From contig OZ241368.1 of the NCBI GenBank assembly GCA_965200525.1, positions 4,402,001-4,466,000 of the forward strand: a stretch of DNA of 64,000 nt, read 5' to 3'. Shown here one piece after another: positions 7,348 to 16,520 of the stretch. Below the pieces are notes generated by a model that searched no databases, was not told where the DNA came from, and worked only from the letters and a program-made list of their open reading frames with translations. Position numbers and translations under genes: made by a program. Within the stretch, counting starts at the first letter, position 1. Every line of letters starts with the position of its first letter. The DNA comes from JANNPJ01 sp965200525. GTDB taxonomy: Bacteria; Actinomycetota; Actinomycetes; Actinomycetales; Kineosporiaceae.

Positions 7348-8868
7348 GTGCTTTCCCGCTCTCAGCACTCGACGGCCATGCCGCCGGACCATCCCCCTCG
7401 GCGCCGGTTCACCGGCCGGCGCTCCACCCCGCTCGTCGCTCTCGGTGCCGTCGGCGCCCTGGTCGTCGGCCTGACCGCGGTCACCGCCGGCAGCGCCCTG
7501 GCCGCCGACTCGACGGTCGTCGTCCAGGCCGAGTCGTACACCGGTAGTTTCGGCGCCCAGACCGAGGGCGTGAACGACGACGGCGGGGGCAAGGACGTCG
7601 GCTGGCTGGCCAGCGGCGACTGGACGAGCTACCCGGACGTCGACCTCGGCTCCTCCGGCAGCGTGACCGCGGCCGTCCGGGTGGCCTCGGCCAACTCGGC
7701 CGGCGGCACCCTGGAGCTGCGGGCCGATTCGCTGCTCGGCCCGGTGCTCGGCAGCTACACGATCAAGGACACCGGCGGCTGGCAGTCCTGGGCGACCCAG
7801 ACCGTCACCACCACGCCCACCCCGGCCGTGACCGGCAAGCACACCGTGTTCCTGGCCCTGCACAGCCCTCAGCCGGCCGACTTCGTCAACGTCAACTGGT
7901 TCTCGTTCACCGGCACCGGCGTCGGCGCCGTTCCGGTCACCACGCCCAGCGCGACGCCGACGCCGATCACGCCGACACCCACCACCCCGACCACCAGCAC
8001 CCCTCCGGCCACCGCGGCCGGCTGGGTCGACGTGGACCAGGCTCAGCTGGCCGCCGACACCAAGGCGTTCTTCGCCATGACCCCCCGGCCGATCACCAAC
8101 CCGAACCCGGGGGACGGCCGGGTGCCCGAGTTCCACGCCTCGTGCCCGGTCACGCACCACCTCAGCGACGACCCGATCGTGTTCCCGGGCAAGGCCGGTG
8201 CCTCGCACAACCACACCTTCCTCGGTAACACCAGCACCGACGCCAACTCGACCCTGGCCTCGCTGAGCGCCTCCGGCACCAACTGCGACCCGATCGAGGA
8301 CCTCTCGGCCTACTGGGTGCCGACGATGTACGTCGACGGTCAGGTGGTCGACCCGGCCGGCACCGTGACCGTGTACTACGGCTCCCGGCTGAAGGACCCG
8401 AGCAAGGTCCAGCCGTTCCCGCCCGGCTTCCGCATGATCGCCGGGGACGCGAAGAACCAGGCGCCGACCGGCAACCGGTTCTGGTGTGCCGGCGGCGAGG
8501 GCGAGATCGGCCGTTCGCCCGACGGCTCGATGCCGGTCTGCGGCAAGGACTCGAACGTCGAGTACCAGCTGCTGTTCCCGTCCGACTGCTGGGACGGCAA
8601 GCACCTGGACAGCCCGGACCACAAGTCGCACATCTCCGGCCCGTCCGGCGACGGCTGCCCGGCCGCCTTCCCGGTCGCGGTGCCGGACGTGTCGTTCGTG
8701 ATCGCCTACCCCAAGGGTTTCGACACCTCCAAGGTGACGCTTGCCTCCGGCACGGCCTGGTCGATGCACGGCGATTTCTTCAACGCCTGGGACAAGCAGG
8801 CCCTGGCCGAGCGGGTGCGCAACTGCATCAACCAGAGCATGAAGTGCAACGCGGCCGGAAACTTCTGA
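7348..8868 (+). CDS. Secreted CBM6-DUF1996 protein, copy 1
   Basis: A 506-residue exported protein. It has a basic N-terminus and signal peptide (LVALGAVGALVVGLTAVTAGSALA) with a likely cut after about residue 52. Residues about 53-190 form a CBM6-like beta-sandwich (VVVQAESYTG at the start, VGWLASGDWTSY, PADFVNVNWFSF at the end), expected to bind polysaccharide. A Pro/Thr linker follows, then a DUF1996 domain to the C-terminus, with HHLSDDPIVFPG, ASHNHTFLGN, YWVPTMYVDG, YYGSRLKDP, SDCWDGKHLDSPDHKSH and paired Cys. GTG at 7348 has a strong ribosome site (cggagga). DUF1996 has no activity I can state with confidence. The next gene is a full-length paralogue. Confidence 0.9.
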   Translation: MLSRSQHSTAMPPDHPPRRRFTGRRSTPLVALGAVGALVVGLTAVTAGSALAADSTVVVQAESYTGSFGAQTEGVNDDGGGKDVGWLASGDWTSYPDVDLGSSGSVTAAVRVASANSAGGTLELRADSLLGPVLGSYTIKDTGGWQSWATQTVTTTPTPAVTGKHTVFLALHSPQPADFVNVNWFSFTGTGVGAVPVTTPSATPTPITPTPTTPTTSTPPATAAGWVDVDQAQLAADTKAFFAMTPRPITNPNPGDGRVPEFHASCPVTHHLSDDPIVFPGKAGASHNHTFLGNTSTDANSTLASLSASGTNCDPIEDLSAYWVPTMYVDGQVVDPAGTVTVYYGSRLKDPSKVQPFPPGFRMIAGDAKNQAPTGNRFWCAGGEGEIGRSPDGSMPVCGKDSNVEYQLLFPSDCWDGKHLDSPDHKSHISGPSGDGCPAAFPVAVPDVSFVIAYPKGFDTSKVTLASGTAWSMHGDFFNAWDKQALAERVRNCINQSMKCNAAGNF

Positions 8869-8904
8869 TCGAGTTGACCGACAGCTGAACCAAAGCGGTG
8901 GGCG

Positions 8905-8968
8905 CCCTCGTGGTGAGGTACGGATGCATGCCTTGTTTCAAGGCCTGGATCCGTACCGGCCGCGAGGG
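8905..8968 (+). terminator. Long hairpin between the two CBM6-DUF1996 genes
   Basis: Arms ccctcg, ggtacggat and gccttg on the left (8905-8935) pair with caaggc, atccgtacc and cgaggg on the right (8939-8968) around a three-base loop, with small internal bulges. It lies 37 bases after the stop of copy 1. There is no T-tract, but hairpin terminators without one are usual in actinobacteria. It may separate expression of the two copies. Confidence 0.6.
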
Positions 8969-9012
8969 TTCCCGCAGCTCAGCGGGACATTAGCCGGCTC
9001 ATAGGAGTCGCT

Positions 9013-9031
9013 TAGGGTGAGAGCGCTATCT
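9013..9031 (+). promoter_or_regulatory. Candidate promoter and operator of the second CBM6-DUF1996 gene
   Basis: A -10-like TAGGGT (9013-9018) lies 17 bases after TTAGCC and overlaps the palindromic element gtgagagcgctatct (9017-9031), identical to the copy before the first gene. Alignment of the two upstream regions continues leftward (gacattagccggctcatagg against gacaataacctggcattagg), so the duplication included the promoter. Confidence 0.5.
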
Positions 9032-9100
9032 TCAGATCTACCTTGGGATTCGCGCCCGGATCAGGCGGCGCGACTGCTCTCGTTTCCCGGAGGACCACCC

Positions 9101-10621
9101 GTGCTTTCCCGCTCTCAGCACTCGACGGCCATGCCGCCGGACCATCCCCCTCGACGCCGTTCCACCGGCCGTCGCCCGTCTGCAGTCATCGCCCTCACGG
9201 CCGTGGGTGCCCTGGTGGCCGCGTTGAGCGCGGTCACCGCGGTCGGCGCCCAGGCCGCCGGCTCCGACCTGGTTGTGCAGGCCGAGGCGTTCACCGGCCA
9301 GTCCGGCGCCCAGACCGAGAACACCGGCGACACCGGGGGCGGCAAGAACGTCGGCTGGCTAGCCAGTGGTGACTGGATGAGCTACACCGGGATCAATCTG
9401 GGCAGCCCCGGCTCGCTCACGGCCAAGGTCCGGGTGGCCTCGAACAACAAGGCCGGTGGCACGGTCGAACTGCGGGCCGACTCGCAGTCCGGCGCCCTGC
9501 TCGGCAGCTACCCGATCAAGTACACCGGGGGCTGGCAGAAGTGGGTGACCCTGTCCGCCGTCACCACCTCGAAGCTGTCCGGGGCGCACACCGTCTTCGT
9601 CACCCTGCACAGCACCCAGCCCGCGGACTTCGTCAACGTCAACTGGTTCTCGGTGACCGGCACCGGCACCGGCGGCTCGACCCCGATGCCGTCGGCGACC
9701 ACGCCGGCCCCGACCACGACGGTTCCCACCGTTCCGGCTCCCTCCTCGACGGCCACGCCGCCGGCGAGTGCGACCGGCTGGGTCTCGGTCGACCCGGCCA
9801 AGCAGGCCGCGGACACCAAGGCGTTCTTCGCGCTGACCCCGAAGCCGATCACCGGCAACCCGGTCCGGGTGCCCGAGTTCAACGCCAGCTGCAAGGTCAG
9901 CCACCACGCCAGCGACGACCCGATCGTGTTCCCGGGCCTGGCCGGCGCCTCGCACAACCACACCTTCATCGGCAACGTCACCACCGATGCCAACTCCAGC
10001 CTGGCTTCGCTGAAGGCCGGAGGCACCACCTGCTCGCCGGCCGAGGACCACTCGGCCTACTGGGTCCCGACCCTGTACCAGAACGGCAAAGCCGTGGACC
10101 CGGACGGGATCACCGTCTACTACGGCTCGCGGCTGAAGGACCCGAGCAAGACCCAGCCCTTCCCGGCCGGGTTCCGGATGATCACCGGTGACGCCAAGAA
10201 CCAGGTGGACACGCCGGACAAGCAGGGCAACCACTTCTGGTGCGCCGGGATCGGCGGCGAGGTCGGCCGGTCCGCGGACGGCGTGATGCCGGTCTGCGCG
10301 CCGACCGCCCAGATCGTCCGTCAGGTCACCTTCGCCGACTGCTGGGACGGCGTCCACCTGGACAGCCCGGACCACAAGGCGCACGTGTCGAACGGCGTCA
10401 ACGGGGCCTGCCCGGCCGCCTTCCCGGTGCCCATCCCGAACGTGTCCTTCGTGATCGGATACCCGCTGAGCACCGACACCAACGGGATCACGCTGGCCTC
10501 CGGCACAACGTTCTCGATGCACGCGGACTTCTTCAACGCCTGGGACGACGCCGCCCAGGCCGCGCGGGTGCGCAACTGCCTCGACCAGAGCGCCAAGTGC
10601 AGTTCGGCCGGCAACTTCTGA
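9101..10621 (+). CDS. Secreted CBM6-DUF1996 protein, copy 2
   Basis: This 506-residue protein is the same length as copy 1 and collinear with it: signal peptide, CBM6-like module (LVVQAEAFTG to PADFVNVNWFSV), Pro/Thr linker, DUF1996 domain (HHASDDPIVFPG, ASHNHTFIGN, YWVPTLYQNG, YYGSRLKDP, FADCWDGVHLDSPDHKAH). Conserved Cys positions match (SCKV, FWCAG, ADCWD, GACPAAFP, RNCLDQSAKC). GTG at 9101 with cccggagga upstream corresponds exactly to the start of copy 1; an upstream in-frame GTG at 9017 falls inside the operator and is rejected. The first 53 coding bases are identical in both copies while the rest has diverged. The likely role is binding or modifying an extracellular polysaccharide; the chemistry is unknown. 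Confidence 0.9.
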   Translation: MLSRSQHSTAMPPDHPPRRRSTGRRPSAVIALTAVGALVAALSAVTAVGAQAAGSDLVVQAEAFTGQSGAQTENTGDTGGGKNVGWLASGDWMSYTGINLGSPGSLTAKVRVASNNKAGGTVELRADSQSGALLGSYPIKYTGGWQKWVTLSAVTTSKLSGAHTVFVTLHSTQPADFVNVNWFSVTGTGTGGSTPMPSATTPAPTTTVPTVPAPSSTATPPASATGWVSVDPAKQAADTKAFFALTPKPITGNPVRVPEFNASCKVSHHASDDPIVFPGLAGASHNHTFIGNVTTDANSSLASLKAGGTTCSPAEDHSAYWVPTLYQNGKAVDPDGITVYYGSRLKDPSKTQPFPAGFRMITGDAKNQVDTPDKQGNHFWCAGIGGEVGRSADGVMPVCAPTAQIVRQVTFADCWDGVHLDSPDHKAHVSNGVNGACPAAFPVPIPNVSFVIGYPLSTDTNGITLASGTTFSMHADFFNAWDDAAQAARVRNCLDQSAKCSSAGNF

Positions 10622-10678
10622 TCGACACCTGCTGATCGATCAGTCTCGGATCGGCCTGGGGTCTGCGGCCCCGGGCCA

Positions 10679-10714
10679 GGGCACGGTTGCGCTCTGCGAC
10701 GCGCAACCGTGCCC
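10679..10714 (+). terminator. Perfect 13-bp stem terminator after CBM6-DUF1996 copy 2
   Basis: gggcacggttgcg (10679-10691) pairs perfectly with cgcaaccgtgccc (10702-10714) around a 10-base loop, followed by gaaccggtttt. It lies 57 bases after the stop codon and should end transcription of the paralogue pair. Confidence 0.75.
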
Positions 10715-10871
10715 GAACCGGTTTTGGTGCTACTCCGCCGAGGCAGAGGCCTCGGGGGTCGGTGCGACGGTGGTGGGGCCCGGTCCGGAGGGGTTCATTC
10801 CGGGCCCGGACGAGCCGATGACTCAGGTCGGACCTCGTCCGGGTCCGCCCGCCGGAAGGACGCCTGCCATC

Positions 10872-11879
10872 GTGACCAGCTCCCGCACTCTGGTGGCAAC
10901 CGTGCTGCTGACCGGTCTGAGCTCGGTCGCACTGGTGCTGCCGGGCGGGGAGCAGTCGGCCCGGGCGGTGGGTGCCCCGACGTTGGACGCGACCGCCGTC
11001 CCGTCCCCGACCGTGACGGCGTCCCCGACCGTGACCGGATCCCCGACGGTGACGGCGTCCCCGACCGTGACCGGATCCCCGACGGTGACCGGATCCCCGA
11101 CGGTGACGGCGTCCCCGACCGTGACCGGATCCCCGACGGTGACCGGATCCCCGACGGTGACGGCGTCCCCGACGGTCATCGGGTCACCGACCCCGACCGT
11201 GACGCCGAGCCCCGCGCCGGCCCGGCCCCGGACCCTGCCCGAGCGGATGGCGGCCACCGGGGGCGGCCGTCAGCTGATCACGGCGGTGACCCGGGCCGGC
11301 ACCGACAAGGGCCGCGACGGCACCCTGACCTGGTGGGACCGCCGGGGTGACCACTGGGTCAAGGCCGGCTCGACCCCGGCCCGGTTCGGGGTCAACGGCC
11401 TCTCCGGACACCGCCGGGAGGGGGACGGCACCACGCCGACCGGTGTCTTCGACCTGCCCCTGGCGTTCGGGCGCGAACCCGATCCGGGAACCGAGATGCG
11501 CTGGAAGCACGTGACTTCCGCCTCATGGTGGGACGAGAACGCGCACAGCAAGCGGTACAACACCTGGTACCAGAACTGCCCGCGGACCGTGTGCTGGAGA
11601 TCGTCCACCCGCCGGGCCCGCTCCAGCGAGCACCTGGCCGACTACGACCCGCAGTACGACTACGCGGTGGTGATCGGGTTCAACACCGGCTCCGACCCGG
11701 TCCGGCCGCCGCGCCGGCCCAGCGGCTCCGGGATCTTCCTGCACGTGCGTGGGACCGGGCACACCGCCGGCTGCGTGTCGGTGAAGCGCTCGGCGATGGT
11801 GTCGATCCTGCGCTGGCTCGACCCGAAGGCGGAACCGCACATCGCGATCGGCAACGCCAAGAGCATCCTTCGCCTCTGA
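10872..11879 (+). CDS. Secreted L,D-transpeptidase (YkuD-type) with repeat linker
   Basis: A 335-residue exported protein. A signal peptide (LVATVLLTGLSSVALVL) is followed by a low-complexity linker of about ten SPTVTA/SPTVTG units, then a C-terminal YkuD-like catalytic domain of about 210 residues. The domain shows HRREGDGTTPTGVFDLPLAFG and the active-site motif HVRGTGHTAGCVSVKR with the nucleophilic Cys. Such enzymes make 3-3 cross-links in peptidoglycan or attach proteins to it; the exact reaction is inferred. GTG at 10872 is chosen because it directly precedes the signal peptide and has ggaagga 11 bases upstream. GTG/ATG codons at 10770 and 10818 would add a Gly/Pro-rich extension in front of the signal peptide and are less likely. 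Confidence 0.82.
   Translation: MTSSRTLVATVLLTGLSSVALVLPGGEQSARAVGAPTLDATAVPSPTVTASPTVTGSPTVTASPTVTGSPTVTGSPTVTASPTVTGSPTVTGSPTVTASPTVIGSPTPTVTPSPAPARPRTLPERMAATGGGRQLITAVTRAGTDKGRDGTLTWWDRRGDHWVKAGSTPARFGVNGLSGHRREGDGTTPTGVFDLPLAFGREPDPGTEMRWKHVTSASWWDENAHSKRYNTWYQNCPRTVCWRSSTRRARSSEHLADYDPQYDYAVVIGFNTGSDPVRPPRRPSGSGIFLHVRGTGHTAGCVSVKRSAMVSILRWLDPKAEPHIAIGNAKSILRL
11006..11180. repeat. 18-bp minisatellite encoding SPTVTA/SPTVTG units
   Basis: The unit tccccgaccgtgacggcg, alternating with a version ending in accgga, repeats about ten times in the transpeptidase gene. A higher-order period is visible in which A-ending and G-ending units recur in a fixed order (A, G, A, G, G, A, G, G, A), with near-identical DNA. 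The number of units is expected to vary between strains. Confidence 0.85.
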
Positions 11880-11982
11880 CCACCGGGCCCGGTCTCCGGT
11901 CCGCAGACGTGGGAAAGCAGCCGTGGGAAACCGGTTGACCGGCTCCCGAAAACGAGTTGCCCGGCTCGGGAGCATGATCGGC

Positions 11983-12669
11983 ATGACTGGTCTGACGAGT
12001 GCGGCGCTGGCCGGCGCCGGCGCGGGCATCGGGGTGGCGCTGCCGCTGGGGGCGATCGGCGTCCTGCTGTTCCAGGAGGCGATGGTCTCCGGCCGGCGCA
12101 CTGCCGCCGGGGGTGCGCTCGGGATCGCTCTGGTCGACCTCGGCTACGCCGCGCTGGCTCTCCTGGCCGGCGCCGGGCTGACCCGGGCTCTGCACGGGCA
12201 CGAGCGGGCCGTGCAGCTGGCCGGGGCGGTGATCCTGGTCGCGGTGGCGGCGCGCGGGCTGCTCCGGTTACACCGGGCGCCGCAGCCGCAGCCGCAGCCG
12301 CAGCCGCAGCCGCAGCCGCAGCTGCCGGGGCTGGCCGTCATTCCGCCGGTCGGCCACCGGCCGGGCCCGGGCGGATCGCCCTGGCCGGTCACCGGCCGGT
12401 TCGTCGCGCTGACCGCGATCAACCCGCTCACCGCGGTCTATTTCGTCGCACTGGCCGCGGGTTCTCCGGCGGCGATCAGCGGTGCGGGACGCTCGGCCGC
12501 CTTCGCCGCGGGCGTGTTCGCGGCGTCCCTGAGTTGGCAGTTGGTGCTGGTCGCGATCGGTGCCGGGGCCGGCCACCGGCTGGGGGAGCGGGCCCGCCGA
12601 GCCACCGGGGCCTTCGGGTACCTGATCGTGCTGGGTTACGCCGCGCGGCTGGCGGCAGGTGCCGGCTGA
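11983..12669 (+). CDS. LysE-family exporter-like membrane protein
   Basis: A 228-residue, very hydrophobic protein with about six membrane helices. The N-terminus shows the LysE/RhtB pattern (GIGVALPLGAIGVLLFQEAMVSGRR), and the second half has TAINPLTAVYFVALAAG, equivalent to the family NPK-type loop. The family exports amino acids or other small solutes. The central cytoplasmic loop contains a (PQ)n tract coded by a ccgcag hexanucleotide repeat at about 12281-12321. ATG at 11983 has gggag 10 bases upstream; ATG at 11974 and GTG at 11923 are possible but have poorer spacing or add a basic tail. The substrate cannot be inferred from neighbours. Confidence 0.75.
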   Translation: MTGLTSAALAGAGAGIGVALPLGAIGVLLFQEAMVSGRRTAAGGALGIALVDLGYAALALLAGAGLTRALHGHERAVQLAGAVILVAVAARGLLRLHRAPQPQPQPQPQPQPQLPGLAVIPPVGHRPGPGGSPWPVTGRFVALTAINPLTAVYFVALAAGSPAAISGAGRSAAFAAGVFAASLSWQLVLVAIGAGAGHRLGERARRATGAFGYLIVLGYAARLAAGAG

Positions 12670-12677
12670 CGGGGAAC

Positions 12678-12708
12678 TTGATACCCTGGCTGAGTTCCGG
12701 CGTAGGTG
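12678..12708 (+). promoter_or_regulatory. Candidate promoter of sahH
   Basis: TTGATA (12678-12683) and TAGGTG (12703-12708) lie 19 bases apart in the 215-base spacer before sahH. This would give a leader of about 170 bases. The leader is GC-rich and could fold, but I could not match it to a known SAH or SAM riboswitch class. Confidence 0.35.
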
Positions 12709-12884
12709 ATGCCGACGGCCCAGAGGGGCCGCGCCGGGTCGACGAGTTGCTGCACGGCCCGTTCGAGTAGTGGTCCGCATTGCTGTTCGCGGATCGATGC
12801 CGCAGGTCTCAGCAACCTCGACCGACCCGTTTACACCTGCGGATTCCTTCCCGGAGACCGCCAACTGCCGAAGGGCTCATTTTC

Positions 12885-14321
<1,437 letters not shown>

Positions 14322-14345
14322 TCCGTCCCTGCTGTAGATCTGATC

Positions 14346-14382
14346 AGGCCCCCGAGGACGTCGCCGACGTTCTCGGGGGCCT
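14346..14382 (+). terminator. Terminator of sahH
   Basis: aggcccccgag (14346-14356) pairs perfectly with ctcgggggcct (14372-14382); acgt on each side extends the stem inside. It is followed by tctcggtt. It lies 24 bases after the sahH stop. Confidence 0.85.
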
Positions 14383-14472
14383 TCTCGGTTCGGGCCCGGC
14401 GGGCTGGGGTAGATCTGACCCCGCTGACGGGCCGGATGTTCCCCGGTCCTCCCGGGGCCGGGCCTCGGCCGG

Positions 14473-15366
14473 TCAGCTGCGGTCGATCAGGGCGGTGCCG
14501 GTCGACAGGGACGAGGCGCTGGCCCGGCGCCGGTGGCGCTCCGCGGTGGCCCGGGCCTGGCCGCTGAGCCGGGCGTAGTCGCGATCGCGACGTTCGGCCA
14601 GGACGGCGTTCAGGTAGTCCTCCGGATGGGTGCCGGGCGGCGGTGCGGGCGCGACGTACCGGCTGACCTGGTCGGCCAGGCTGGTGCCGAGCCGGGCCCG
14701 GGCGTCCGGGGCCAGCCGAGGAGCCCGCCCGATGAACTGCCGGACGGCGAGGCTCAACCGGTCGGGCAACCGGCCCAGGTCGCTGGCCGTGGCCCAGGGC
14801 TGCAGGTAGGGCGGCATCCGGACCGGGTTCGGCAGCTCGCGGGGAGCCCGCTCGCGGATCACGAAGGTGCCGGCCAGCAGATCGCCCAGTCGCTTGCCCC
14901 GCGGGTTCACCAGCGAGGTGATCAGGGCGATGCTCCCGGACGACATCCAGATCTCGATCACCCCCAGCAGGCCTCGGATCAGCGCGTGCCGGGCCCGGAT
15001 CGGGCCGCCGTCGTCACGGACCACCCGCAGGCCGGCGGCCCACTTGCCGAGCGAGCGCCCCCGGGTCAGGGTCTCGATCAGGATCGGGATGCCGATCAGC
15101 GCGACCAGCCCGCTGAGCAGCTCGATCGCGCTGCTCGCGGCCACGTCGATGCTGCCCAGGGCGGCCCCGAGCAGAAAGCTGAGAGCCAGCACCGCGACCA
15201 GCATGACCACCAGGTCGAGGATCAGGGCCAGGGCCCGGGTGACGAACGAGGCCGGCCGCAGGTCCAGGACGACGGCCTCGCCGGTGACCAGGTCTTCGGT
15301 GAGGCCGAGTTCGTCGAACCCGGCCGACTCGAAGCCACCCGGGCCGAGGGCGGGGTAGCTGCTCAT
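14473..15366 (-). CDS. RDD family membrane protein
   Basis: A 297-residue protein with the RDD domain in its first half: LRPASFVTRALALILDLVVM, a second helix (ELLSGLVALIGIPILIETLT), then GRSLGKWAAGLRVVRDDGGPI and a third helix, ending with NPRGKRLGDLLAGTFVIRERAP. The C-terminal 110 residues are soluble and Arg-rich. RDD proteins are widespread; some act in ion exchange, but the function here is unknown. It is divergent from the SpoIIM-like gene with only 23 bases between start codons. In actinobacteria these two usually flank the MoxR/DUF58 operon, which lies nearby here, suggesting a shared envelope-related process. Confidence 0.88.
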   Translation of the reverse strand: MSSYPALGPGGFESAGFDELGLTEDLVTGEAVVLDLRPASFVTRALALILDLVVMLVAVLALSFLLGAALGSIDVAASSAIELLSGLVALIGIPILIETLTRGRSLGKWAAGLRVVRDDGGPIRARHALIRGLLGVIEIWMSSGSIALITSLVNPRGKRLGDLLAGTFVIRERAPRELPNPVRMPPYLQPWATASDLGRLPDRLSLAVRQFIGRAPRLAPDARARLGTSLADQVSRYVAPAPPPGTHPEDYLNAVLAERRDRDYARLSGQARATAERHRRRASASSLSTGTALIDRS

Positions 15367-15389
15367 GGCGGTCAGGCTACGCTCACCCG

Positions 15390-16385
15390 ATGGACCTCGA
15401 CGCGTTCGTGGCCGTGCACCGGGACGAGTGGACCCGCCTCGACCAGCTGACCCGGCGCCGGCGCCTCAGCGGCGCCGAGATCGACGAGCTGGTCCTGCTC
15501 TACCAGCGGGCGGCCACCCATCTGTCGGTGATCCGCTCGTCGTCCCCGGACGCCGCCACCTCGGCCCGGCTGTCCACCACTGTGGCCCGGGCCCGGGCCA
15601 CGGTGACCGGTGGGCACGAGCCGCTCTGGCGCGAGTTCGCCCGGCTGGTCACCGTGTCGTTCCCGGCGGCGGTCTACCGGGCCCGGTGGTGGGCGATCGG
15701 CTCGGCCGCCGGCTCGCTGGCGGTGGCCGCCGCGCTCGGGACCTGGATCGCGTTGACGCCGTCGGCGCAGTCGTCGCTGGGCGACCAGGCCCAGATCCAG
15801 CAACTGGTGAACAACGACTTCGAGAACTACTACAGCGAGCACGCCGCGGCCGGGTTCGCGGCCCAGGTCTGGACCAACAACGCCTGGGTCGCGGCGCTCT
15901 GCTTCGCCCTCGGGGTGACCGGGGTCGGCGTGGTCTACGTGCTGGCCCAGAACGCGATCAACCTCGGCCTGGTCGGCGGGGTGATGGCCGCCAACGGCCG
16001 GCTCGGCCTGTTCTTCGGCCTGATCACCCCGCACGGTCTGCTGGAGCTGAGCGCCGTCTTCGTGGCCGCCGGAGCCGGGCTGAAACTGTTCTGGTCGTGG
16101 GTCGACCCCGGCCCCCGGCCGCGAGGCCGGGCGATGGCCGAGGAGGGCCGGGCGATGGTGACCATCGCCATCGGGCTGGTCGGCGTGCTCCTGGTCTCCG
16201 GCCTGGTGGAGGCGTTCGTGACGCCGTCACCGTTGCCGACCTGGGCCCGGATCGGGATCGGGGCGCTGGTCTGGGTCGGTTTTCTGACCTACGTCGTCCG
16301 GTTCGGCCGGTCGGCGGTGCTGGCCGGGGAGACCGGCGATCTCAGCGCCGACCTGACCGGCGACGTCCTGCCGGTGGCCGGTTAG
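15390..16385 (+). CDS. Stage II sporulation protein M-like integral membrane protein
   Basis: A 331-residue SpoIIM-family protein. The N-terminal 80 residues are helical and soluble (MDLDAFVAVHRDEWTRLDQL, family start), followed by about five or six membrane helices, with the typical NDFENYYSEHAAAGFAAQVWTNN loop and GLITPHGLLELSAVFVAAGAGL. In Bacillus SpoIIM belongs to the septal hydrolase complex of sporulation; actinobacterial homologues are encoded with RDD and MoxR genes whatever the ability to sporulate. The role is therefore inferred to be in the envelope or septum. ATG at 15390 begins right after the divergent RDD start. Confidence 0.88.
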   Translation: MDLDAFVAVHRDEWTRLDQLTRRRRLSGAEIDELVLLYQRAATHLSVIRSSSPDAATSARLSTTVARARATVTGGHEPLWREFARLVTVSFPAAVYRARWWAIGSAAGSLAVAAALGTWIALTPSAQSSLGDQAQIQQLVNNDFENYYSEHAAAGFAAQVWTNNAWVAALCFALGVTGVGVVYVLAQNAINLGLVGGVMAANGRLGLFFGLITPHGLLELSAVFVAAGAGLKLFWSWVDPGPRPRGRAMAEEGRAMVTIAIGLVGVLLVSGLVEAFVTPSPLPTWARIGIGALVWVGFLTYVVRFGRSAVLAGETGDLSADLTGDVLPVAG

Positions 16386-16404
16386 CCGGCTGCGCCTCGG
16401 CAGA

Positions 16405-16433
16405 TTGGCTGAGCGTATTCTTCCAAGTACGTT
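16405..16433 (+). promoter_or_regulatory. Candidate promoter of the DivIVA-like gene
   Basis: TTGGCT (16405-16410) and TACGTT (16428-16433) are separated by 17 bases in an unusually AT-richer spacer (16386-16520), giving a short leader of about 80 bases. Another AT-rich stretch (gtctagtcatagctt) follows and could also serve as a -10 region. Confidence 0.4.
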
Positions 16434-16520
16434 GCGTAATGTCACGTCTAGTCATAGCTTACCGACCATGAGTCACATCACTCGTGCCGTGGCCGTTGCG
16501 GGTCCGATCGGAGGCCGGCC

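Noticed and set aside
12670..12884. Possible SAH or SAM riboswitch before sahH
   Set aside because: The leader is GC-rich and contains gccgcaggtctcagcaacct, but I could not reconcile it with the conserved core of any known class; a covariance-model search would decide.
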